Below are positions 32,629-42,744 of a DNA stretch of 48,304 nt, one piece after another. The stretch lies in contig NZ_JAGQTN010000265.1 of NCBI RefSeq assembly GCF_020438995.1, positions 1 to 48,304 of the forward strand, given 5' to 3'. The notes beneath the pieces were generated by a model. That model made no database searches, was not told where the DNA came from, and saw only the letters and a list, made by a program, of their open reading frames with translations. The position numbers and the translations under genes were made by a program. The stretch is from Gordonia sp. (in: high G+C Gram-positive bacteria) (GTDB taxonomy: Bacteria; Actinomycetota; Actinomycetes; Mycobacteriales; Mycobacteriaceae). The first letter of the stretch is position 1, and each line of letters begins with the position of its first letter.

Positions 32629-33594
32629 GTGGGAGCGCAGGCAGGCGATGCCGTCGAGCTCGTCGTCGGCGAACGGACCGTCCGGCTGTCGAGCCCTGAC
32701 CGCACGTACTTCTCCGAACGCGGCGAAACCAAACTCGACCTGGCCAACTACTACCTGTCCGTCGGCGACGGCATCGTCCGCGCCCTGCGCGACCGACCCT
32801 GCATGCTGCACCGCTTCCCCAAGGGCGTCGGCGGCCCGGACGGTTTCGGCGGCCCGAAGGTCCACCAGAAACGCATCCCCGCCGGAGCCCCGGACTGGCT
32901 GGACACCGTGCAACTGTGGTTCCCGCGGTACGGGCGCACCGCCGACGAACTGTGCGTCACCGAACTCGCCTCCGTGATCTGGGCCGTCCAGATGTCGACG
33001 GTCGAGTTCCATCCGTGGAACTCGCGCCGCGCCGACACCGAAGCGCCCGACGAATGGCGCATCGACCTCGACCCCATGCCCGGCTGCGACTGGGCCCGTA
33101 TCCGGCGGGTCGCGCATGTCGTGGGTGAGGTGCTCGACGACCTCGGCATGCGCGGCTTCCCCAAGACGTCCGGCGGGCGCGGCATGCACATCTACGTCCG
33201 CATCGAACCGGCATGGGGATTCGCCGACGTCCGGCGCGCGGCCCACGCGTTCGCGCTCGAAGTCCAGCGCCGCGCCCCCGCCGACGTGACGACGGCGTGG
33301 TGGCGCAAGGACCGCGACCAGTCGGCGGTGTTCGTCGACTACAACCAGAACACCCGCGACCACACGATGGCCGCCGCATACTCGGTGCGCGGCAATCCCC
33401 GCGGAACCGTGTCGGCACCGATCACCTGGGACGAGATCTACTCCTGCGAACCCGACGATTTCACCATCGCGACCATGCCCGAACGCTTCGCCCGCCTCGG
33501 CGACCTGCACGCCGGGATCGACGACGCCGCCCACCGCATCGACCAACTCCTCGACTGGGCCGAAGGGTCCGGTGACGTCGGGCTCCCAATGTGA
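32629..33594 (+). CDS. Stand-alone LigD-type primase-polymerase
   Basis: 321 residues, GTG start. It matches the polymerase domain of bacterial NHEJ ligase LigD: metal-binding IDLDPMPG (Asp146, Asp148), TSGGRGMHIYV nucleotide-binding loop, and a third acidic site in AVFVDYNQN. The ligase and nuclease domains are absent. In mycobacteria such separate PolDom/Prim-Pol proteins act in gap filling and repair. It stands alone, with no Ku or ligase gene nearby, and interrupts the mycobacterial echA17-Nudix order. Downstream lies the dispersed repeat cluster. Confidence 0.92.
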   Translation: MGAQAGDAVELVVGERTVRLSSPDRTYFSERGETKLDLANYYLSVGDGIVRALRDRPCMLHRFPKGVGGPDGFGGPKVHQKRIPAGAPDWLDTVQLWFPRYGRTADELCVTELASVIWAVQMSTVEFHPWNSRRADTEAPDEWRIDLDPMPGCDWARIRRVAHVVGEVLDDLGMRGFPKTSGGRGMHIYVRIEPAWGFADVRRAAHAFALEVQRRAPADVTTAWWRKDRDQSAVFVDYNQNTRDHTMAAAYSVRGNPRGTVSAPITWDEIYSCEPDDFTIATMPERFARLGDLHAGIDDAAHRIDQLLDWAEGSGDVGLPM

Positions 33595-33620
33595 GTCCGA
33601 GGTGGTGACCTCAGGCGGTC

Positions 33621-33889
33621 GTCTCGCCTGACCCTTCGTGACCCTCGCTCCTGCGTCGCATCGGCCTCAGGGATCAAGAAGGTTTGGTCGCTTTGGGTCA
33701 GCCCTCAGGGATCAAGATGCGTCCCACGGTTGTCCGGCGACCAGTATGACGCCGGTGCCCAAGCGCGCGACAGCCCTCAGTGGATCAAGATGTGTCCCAC
33801 CGACCCGGCTCAACTCGGCGAGGTAGTCGTCGGACCCTTCGAGACGCGGCCGGCTCGCGAGCTCGCCTGACAGCCTTCAGGGATCAAGA
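33621..33889. repeat. Cluster of dispersed CCTCAGGGATCAAG repeats
   Basis: Four copies of the core occur at about 33665, 33703, 33775 (one extra base) and 33874 (one substitution). The first belongs to a 58-bp element (33621-33678) that recurs inverted at 46458-46515 with 52 of 58 bases identical. The last copy supplies the final codons and stop of the Nudix gene (LDP-stop). The gap 33595-33876 holds no gene. Confidence 0.85.
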
Positions 33890-34722
33890 TGCATTCTGCT
33901 GAACGCGGCGAAGTAGTCGTCGGCGCCGTCGAACTTCATGCCGTACGGGTCATCGGCCTCGTCCTCGCCCACCACCTCGATGACGCGGTCGGTGGCGAGG
34001 GCATCGGCGACCGTGGGGTACCGGCTCAGTTCCCGCAGTCGTGCCCACGTGGGTGGCAACAGCGAATGGACGCCGCGCGACCAGGCGTCAAGGGCGTCGG
34101 CGGGACGGGCCCACGCCGACGTCGACGCCTCGGAGGTGGAGCCGTCGGCCTCCTGACCGTCGGGTAGCGCGGCGAGGAAGAAGTGGGTGCTGTAGCGTCG
34201 CTCGGAGATCGGCGGAGTAATCCAATGTGCCAGCGGCGCAAGCCAATCCGAACGTAACGCAAGACCTCGCCGATGCATGAAAGTGCCGAACGACTGTTCC
34301 TTGGCGACGAGCGCGGCCCGGTCGTCGGCGACCAGTTCACGCGCGGGGGTCCGGCCGTCGGCCGCAGTCGCGAGCAGTACCCCGCATTCTTCGAACGTTT
34401 CCCGGACGGCCGCGACCACCAGCATCCGGGCGGCCACCGGGCTGGTGGCGTACTTCTCGGCCCACCAATCGGCACCCGGTCCCACCCACCGCAGGTCGGT
34501 GTCGTCGGCGCCGTCCACGCCCCCGCCGGGAAACACGGTCATTCCCGCGGCGAACGCCATCTCGGGAACCCTGCGCAGCAGGAACACCTCGAGTCCCGAC
34601 GCCCCGTCGCGCACGAGCGCCACGGTCGCCGCATCGCGGGGCGTGGCGATCACCTCCGGCAGCGGGATCGTCTGCTTTCCCGCCTCGACGAGCCACCTGT
34701 CGAGGGATTGGTCGTCATCCAT
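33877..34722 (-). CDS. Nudix hydrolase, Rv3040c-like, first of a tandem pair
   Basis: 281 residues. The Nudix box is split: PGGGVD (about residues 65-70) is separated from RETFEECG (107-114) by some 37 residues, as in NUDT19-type CoA diphosphatases, where the same kind of insertion occurs. The protein likely hydrolyses a nucleoside-diphosphate-linked compound, possibly a CoA ester; this is family inference. It follows a close paralogue by 15 bases. Its last three codons and stop come from a dispersed repeat, so the original C-terminus may have been altered. Confidence 0.88.
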   Translation of the reverse strand: MDDDQSLDRWLVEAGKQTIPLPEVIATPRDAATVALVRDGASGLEVFLLRRVPEMAFAAGMTVFPGGGVDGADDTDLRWVGPGADWWAEKYATSPVAARMLVVAAVRETFEECGVLLATAADGRTPARELVADDRAALVAKEQSFGTFMHRRGLALRSDWLAPLAHWITPPISERRYSTHFFLAALPDGQEADGSTSEASTSAWARPADALDAWSRGVHSLLPPTWARLRELSRYPTVADALATDRVIEVVGEDEADDPYGMKFDGADDYFAAFSRMHLDP

Positions 34723-34737
34723 CGTCGAGACCCGCGG

Positions 34738-35601
34738 TCAGCGTTTGGCGTCGGACGGCAGGCGACCGTCGAGCTCGACGAAGTACTCGTCCGAATTCGG
34801 AAATCGCAGACCCGACATCATCGGGGTGGTGGCCTCCGGCATGACGGTGGTGATCTCGCGGGGCTCACCCAGTAGGTCGGCGACGGTGTCGTAGCGGGCG
34901 ATCTCCCGGAGCTGCGACCACGTGGGCGGCAGTAGAAAATGCTGCCGGTCGACCCAGCGGGCCAGCGCCTGCCGCGCCGACAACCAGCCGGCCACCGACA
35001 CCTCGGAGGTCTCGCCGTCGGCATGCTGCCCCTCGGGGAGTGCGGCGACAAAGAAGCGGGTGTCATAGCGCCGCTTCTCGATCACCGGCGCGATCCAATG
35101 TGCCAGTGGCGCAATGAGATCAGCCCTCAGCGTCAGTCCGCGGTCGGCCAGGAACCCGGCCAGGGACAGCGACTTGTCCACCAGCTGTGCCCGTTCGTCA
35201 GCCAGCGTCCCGGGTTCGGGAAACCGCCCGTCGGCGTCGGTCGCGAACAGCACGCCGCATTCCTCGAACGTCTCGCGCACCGCCGCGCACACCAGGGACT
35301 GCGCGATCGGTTCGGTGGCCCCGAGCGTCCGCGCCCACCAGGCGGCACCGGGTCCGGTCCACGAGAAGTGTGCCTCGGCGTCACGGGCATCGACACCGCC
35401 ACCGGGGAACACCGTCATACCGCCGGCGAACGCCATGGTGTTCACCCGCCGCTGCAGGAACACCTCCACACCGTCGGCGCCGTCACGGATCAGTACGACG
35501 GTGGAGGCGTCGCGCGGCAGCGCGGGCTGCGCGGGAATCGACGCACCTGTGTCGGGGTCGACTTGCGGCGACGACTGCTCTGCCCCAGATTGATCTGCCA
35601 C
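34738..35601 (-). CDS. Nudix hydrolase, second of a tandem pair
   Basis: 287 residues from a GTG at 35601 that has AGGAGG seven bases upstream. A TTG 34 codons earlier gives a longer, low-complexity N-terminus (Ser/Ala/Gly-rich) and is less likely. It has the same split Nudix box as its neighbour (PGGGVD, then RETFEECG), and long stretches align, so the pair arose by duplication. The mycobacterial block has only one copy, as I recall. The substrates may differ. It precedes the other Nudix gene in one operon. Confidence 0.87.
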   Translation of the reverse strand: MADQSGAEQSSPQVDPDTGASIPAQPALPRDASTVVLIRDGADGVEVFLQRRVNTMAFAGGMTVFPGGGVDARDAEAHFSWTGPGAAWWARTLGATEPIAQSLVCAAVRETFEECGVLFATDADGRFPEPGTLADERAQLVDKSLSLAGFLADRGLTLRADLIAPLAHWIAPVIEKRRYDTRFFVAALPEGQHADGETSEVSVAGWLSARQALARWVDRQHFLLPPTWSQLREIARYDTVADLLGEPREITTVMPEATTPMMSGLRFPNSDEYFVELDGRLPSDAKR

Positions 35602-35715
35602 GACCGAACCTCCTGCACTCGCCGCCACACCTGTCCCCGACGGCGGGGACGTTGCCTCGACACTATCGGGCCGACCGAACGCACGATCGGTGGAGGTCGG
35701 CAAACGCCGGCGGTG

Positions 35716-36591
35716 TCAGGCCCGGCGGTGCCCGCCCGCCCGCCTGCTGCGCCGGGCGAAGAACCGGGCACCGGACTTGGTCAGGGTGATCTGCTGCCGG
35801 AAGGCCATCGACAGGTTCCTGCTCGTCACCACCTCCGGCAGCAGACCCATCGCGACCACACCACCCTCCGACAACAGCAGCGCGTGGGTGAAGCCCTCGG
35901 GGATCTCCTCGACGTGGTGGGTGATCAGCACGATCGCGGGAGCATCGGCGTCCTTGGCCAGATCGGACAACCGGGCGACCAACTCTTCCCGGCCGCCCAG
36001 GTCCAGACCCGCGGCAGGCTCATCCAGCAATAGCATCTCGGGGTCGGTCATCAGTGCCCGCGCGATGACCACGCGCTTGCGCTCCCCCTCCGACAGGGTG
36101 CCGAATACCCGGTCGGCGAGATGCTCGGCGCCCATCGACTCCAACGACTCCAGCGCGCGCTCACGGTCGACGTCGTCGTACTGTTCCCGCCACCGGCCGA
36201 GCACCGAGTACCCCGCGGACACCACCACGTCGCGGACCAACTCGTCGTCGGGAATCCGGTCGAGGAGACCGGGACCGGCCATACCGATCCGGGTGGTCAA
36301 CTCACGCAATTCGACCCGGCCGAGCTTCTCGTTGAGCACGAAGGCCTCGCCCGTCGTCGGATACAGCTCTCCCGCGGCCAGCCGCATCAGGGTGGTCTTG
36401 CCCGCCCCGTTGGGTCCGATGATCACCCAGCGCTCGTCGAGTTCGACCTGCCAGGACACCGGGCCGACAAGCGTTTTCCCAGAACGGACCACCGCCACGT
36501 CACGAAAGTCGATGAGCAGATCGGGATCCGACTCCGGAATCGGGTCGGGTTCGGGGGCGGCGGGGCGGAAGGGAAATGTCACGGTGTCCAT
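35716..36591 (-). CDS. ABC transporter ATP-binding protein (Rv3041c-like)
   Basis: 291 residues. Walker A is IIGPNGAGKTT (59-66 core), the signature LSEGERKRV, and Walker B LLLDEPAAGLD with the switch His in LITHHVEEIP. It is a single-domain ATPase; no permease gene is adjacent, so it could pair with a distant membrane protein or be a non-transport ABC protein. The Arg-rich C-terminal tail (ARFFARRSRRAGGHRRA) is unusual. It lies upstream of the Nudix pair on the same strand and is syntenic with mycobacteria. Confidence 0.92.
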   Translation of the reverse strand: MDTVTFPFRPAAPEPDPIPESDPDLLIDFRDVAVVRSGKTLVGPVSWQVELDERWVIIGPNGAGKTTLMRLAAGELYPTTGEAFVLNEKLGRVELRELTTRIGMAGPGLLDRIPDDELVRDVVVSAGYSVLGRWREQYDDVDRERALESLESMGAEHLADRVFGTLSEGERKRVVIARALMTDPEMLLLDEPAAGLDLGGREELVARLSDLAKDADAPAIVLITHHVEEIPEGFTHALLLSEGGVVAMGLLPEVVTSRNLSMAFRQQITLTKSGARFFARRSRRAGGHRRA

Positions 36592-36716
36592 CGTGCACTA
36601 CCGCGCGGTCCTGTGGGCCCCGGCACGCGGAATGCCTTTCGACCGGTCGCCGCATATGCCCGGCGACATCCAGTCCCGACGGAATACCGGGGCACCGGTT
36701 CCCCTTTGACCTGTGT

Positions 36717-37703
36717 ATGCCCGTTGATCTTTCGATTCTCGATCTTGCACAAGTAGGACGATCCGAAACCGTCGCGTCCAGTTTCGCCGCAAGCGTCGAC
36801 CTCGCCCAGCGTGCCGAGCAGTGGGGCTACTCCCGCATCTGGTACGCCGAGCACCACAATATGGCGACCATCGCGTCGTCGGCGCCGGCGGTGCTCGTCG
36901 CGCACGTGGCGGCGCACACCAGCACCATCCGCCTCGGCGCCGGCGGCGTGATGCTGCCCAACCACGCTCCGCTCACCATCGCCGAACAATTCGGGACGCT
37001 CGCCGAACTACACCCCGGCCGCATCGACCTCGGGTTGGGCCGGGCGCCCGGCAGCGACCAGAAGACGTTCGCCGCGCTGCGCCGGACCATCGCCGATGCC
37101 GAACGCTTTCCCCAGGACGTCCTGGAACTGCAGGGCTACCTGACCGGGCAGTCCCGCGTCGACGGGGTCGCCGCCACTCCAGGCACCGGCACCGATGTTC
37201 CGCTCTATATCCTGGGCTCGTCGTTGTTCGGTGCCCAAGTGGCCGCGGCGCTCGGACTTCCGTACGCGTTCGCCTCGCATTTCGCGCCGCAGGCTCTCAC
37301 CGATGCGGTGGCCCTGTACCGACGTGAGTTCAGGCCGTCGGCCGCGCTTGCCGAGCCGTACGTCATCGCCGGTGTCGGGGTGATCGCCGACGACGACGCC
37401 GAGCGCGCGGCCGCACAGCTGCACGCCGCCAAACGGGCCCGGGTGAACGCCCTCTTCAAACGCGAGCGGACCTTCACCGACGAGGAATGCGACGCCGTCC
37501 TGACGATGCCGCCGGGACAGCAGATCGAACAGATGATGACCTACTGCGGTGTGGGCACACCTGGGCAGGTGCGCGACTACCTCGACTGGTTCGCCGGTCA
37601 CGCCGACGCCGACGAGCTGATACTCGCCTCCTTCGCCCCGGATCGCGAGGTTTGGCGCAACACGTTTGCGCACCTCGCTCCGCAGGCGGCGCCGGTCGGC
37701 TGA
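36717..37703 (+). CDS. LLM-class flavin-dependent oxidoreductase (luciferase-like)
   Basis: 328 residues; the ATG at 36717 begins MPVDLSILDLAQVG, typical of the MsnO8-type subfamily, and 47 upstream in-frame codons are ignored because they overlap the ABC gene promoter. IWYAEHHNMATIASSAPAVL and HPGRIDLGLGRAPGSD are hallmark stretches of the alpha/beta barrel. It would use FMNH2 or F420H2 to oxidise an unknown substrate. No clear ribosome site is visible, so leaderless translation is possible. It is an addition to the mycobacterial gene order and convergent with serB. Confidence 0.9.
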   Translation: MPVDLSILDLAQVGRSETVASSFAASVDLAQRAEQWGYSRIWYAEHHNMATIASSAPAVLVAHVAAHTSTIRLGAGGVMLPNHAPLTIAEQFGTLAELHPGRIDLGLGRAPGSDQKTFAALRRTIADAERFPQDVLELQGYLTGQSRVDGVAATPGTGTDVPLYILGSSLFGAQVAAALGLPYAFASHFAPQALTDAVALYRREFRPSAALAEPYVIAGVGVIADDDAERAAAQLHAAKRARVNALFKRERTFTDEECDAVLTMPPGQQIEQMMTYCGVGTPGQVRDYLDWFAGHADADELILASFAPDREVWRNTFAHLAPQAAPVG

Positions 37704-37723
37704 ATCCCTGGGGCGTATCGGCC

Positions 37724-40767
<3,044 letters not shown>

Positions 40768-41108
40768 AGATCCTCCTCTAGCGCGACCTTTTGTCGTGGG
40801 CGACGGACTATCGGCACCCTGGGTCGGCACATGACGTTACCGAGCGCTTGTAGTGATCCTAAACCCTTCCGGGCGCCTCGACAGAGCGGGTCCTACGAAC
40901 TGTCGTAATTGATAGTCACATGTACCTATACCAGCAGGTCAGAATGCCCGAGGGACCTTCGCCCCGAGTATCCGGCGCGGCGTGTTCGACGCCCATGCGG
41001 CGGGCCGGTCCCCGATCGCGGCGGCCGGCACCGCCGGCGACGATCAGACCATCCGGTGCCGGGTCCGGCCGGTTGCCGGTCCCGGAGTCGGGCAACTAGG
41101 TTGATCGG
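40768..41108. promoter_or_regulatory. Divergent ctaD/fecB promoter region
   Basis: 341 bases without a gene. The middle is AT-richer (about 40905-40940, with TAATTGATAGTCACATGTACC and TATACC), a likely promoter area for ctaD or both genes. I see no strong palindrome or riboswitch-like structure. Confidence 0.4.
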
Positions 41109-42167
41109 GTGCGATTCGGCTCCGGAACCAGCAATCCCCGCCCGCGACTGCGGCGGACGTCGATCGGCGCGGTACTGGCCGCGACGATGATGCTCCTCGG
41201 CGCGTGTGCGGGTGATGAGCAAGACCTGACCACGCCGGACGGCTCCCCCATCTCCATTCCGACCACGCGACTGGCCGAGGTCAACATCGTGGGCGCCGAA
41301 CGCGACTACACCAAGACCTGTTTTGCACCCACCGCGCCGGACGCCGGTAAACTGGATGTCGGCCGGATCGTCGTCACCGATCCACTGCTTCTCGATGACC
41401 TCTGCGCGCTCGGGATCGGGTCCAAGGTCACCGCGGTCACCGTGCCCGAGGATGCCGTCCCCCGCTACCTCGGCCCGCAGCTCACCTCCGTTCCCGCGAT
41501 CGGCGAATCCCCCGGATCATCCGCGGTCGCCACCGCCGACGCCGATATCGTGCTGACCACCCCGGCCACCGCCGTGCGCGCCGCGGCGTTCTCCGGCACC
41601 AAGGTCGTGACGATCGACCCCACCGACGATCCCGCGGCCAACTGGACCGAGCGGTACCGGTCGGTCGCCGCCGCTCTTAACCGGACCGCCGCCGCGACGG
41701 ACCTGCTGGCCCGGTTCACCAGAGAGGCGGCCCGAACGGGCAGGCGTAAGGACGCCGCGCATACCGAGGTGTCCCTCGTCCGGTTCAGCGCCGACGGCCA
41801 GACCGCCGAGGGCACCGATTCGTTCGCCGCTCAGGTCCTCGCCGCTATCGGCGTCCAGCGGCCGGCAAGCCAGCGCGAGGCCGGCAGTACGAAACTGACC
41901 GACGACAATCTCACCGTCGCCGACGGCGACCTCATCTATGTCAGCTATCGCGACTCCGGAGACGTGACCGGCCCCTCCGTCGAGGACAGCGCGTCGTTCA
42001 GGCATGCCCGGACCGTCCTGGAGAGCGACCGCTGGCTCGATATGGGTGCACCCACCTGGAAGCGCGTGCTGGCAGTCGACGACACCGTCTGGTACTCGAC
42101 ATCGGGCCTGGCCGCGGCCTGGCTGGTGCTCAACGACGTGAAGGGATCGCTGGACTCCAACTCCTGA
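41109..42167 (+). CDS. fecB: FecB-like periplasmic substrate-binding lipoprotein
   Basis: 352 residues, GTG start. A twin-basic N-terminus (PRLRRTS) and hydrophobic core end in the lipobox LLGAC, so the mature protein is anchored through Cys33 or so. The body has the two-lobed pattern of iron-siderophore binding proteins (VVTDPLLLDDLCALGIGSKV, DADIVLTTP). It lies next to ctaD as M. tuberculosis FecB does. The binding function is inferred from family and position; no permease is adjacent. Confidence 0.85.
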   Translation: MRFGSGTSNPRPRLRRTSIGAVLAATMMLLGACAGDEQDLTTPDGSPISIPTTRLAEVNIVGAERDYTKTCFAPTAPDAGKLDVGRIVVTDPLLLDDLCALGIGSKVTAVTVPEDAVPRYLGPQLTSVPAIGESPGSSAVATADADIVLTTPATAVRAAAFSGTKVVTIDPTDDPAANWTERYRSVAAALNRTAAATDLLARFTREAARTGRRKDAAHTEVSLVRFSADGQTAEGTDSFAAQVLAAIGVQRPASQREAGSTKLTDDNLTVADGDLIYVSYRDSGDVTGPSVEDSASFRHARTVLESDRWLDMGAPTWKRVLAVDDTVWYSTSGLAAAWLVLNDVKGSLDSNS

Positions 42168-42215
42168 ACCCCGTTACGGGAATGCCTACCGAAAGGTTTT
42201 CAATATCGGACTCGG

Positions 42216-42662
42216 ATGGCTACGATCGACCCCATGATCCATACACTGCCCGACGAGTACCGGGACCTGCTTGAGCGTCCGCTCATCGGGATACTCGCCA
42301 CCGTCGCCCCCGACGGGCGACCGGCGCAGCAGCCGATGCGATTCACCTGGGACGGCGCCCACCTACGGATGAGCCAGACCATTCCGCGCCGCAAATTCGT
42401 GCCACTGCAGGCCAACCCCAACTATTCGTTCATCATCACCGACCCCGACGACCCCGCGCGGGTATTGGAGATCACCGGCTGGCTGGTCACCGTCGGCGGC
42501 GACCCGGACGGCGACTTCTACCGGCAACTCGGCCGCCGCTACGGCAACCCCGACGAACCGGTCCCCGCCGACGTCGACGACCGGGTGGTGCTGATCCTCG
42601 ACGCCCAGCACTTCATCCCGAAGACGGCACCACAGCCCACAGCGACAACCCCCGCGGGCTGA
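42216..42662 (+). CDS. PPOX-class F420-dependent protein
   Basis: 148 residues with the split-barrel start (LPDEYRDLLERPLIGILATV, GRPAQQPMRFTWDG) and the RRKFVPLQANPNYSFIITD cofactor-binding stretch of F420-dependent flavin/deazaflavin proteins. An internal ATG six codons in is an alternative start. These enzymes reduce diverse substrates with F420H2 or hold flavin; the substrate is unknown. It follows fecB by 48 bases on the same strand and precedes the helicase. Confidence 0.87.
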   Translation: MATIDPMIHTLPDEYRDLLERPLIGILATVAPDGRPAQQPMRFTWDGAHLRMSQTIPRRKFVPLQANPNYSFIITDPDDPARVLEITGWLVTVGGDPDGDFYRQLGRRYGNPDEPVPADVDDRVVLILDAQHFIPKTAPQPTATTPAG

Positions 42663-42744
42663 GGCCCGGCGGTGAGCAGTATTCGGTTGTCACAGGCGAC
42701 CGATAAAGTGTTCGACCATCGCCACCGCACCTGACCCGCCCCGC

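Noticed and set aside
33665-33889. Possible CRISPR array from the repeated CCTCAGGGATCAAG cores
   Set aside because: Spacing is irregular (38, 72 and 99 bases between copies), the repeats are short and diverged, there are no cas genes, and the same element occurs at 46.4 kb.
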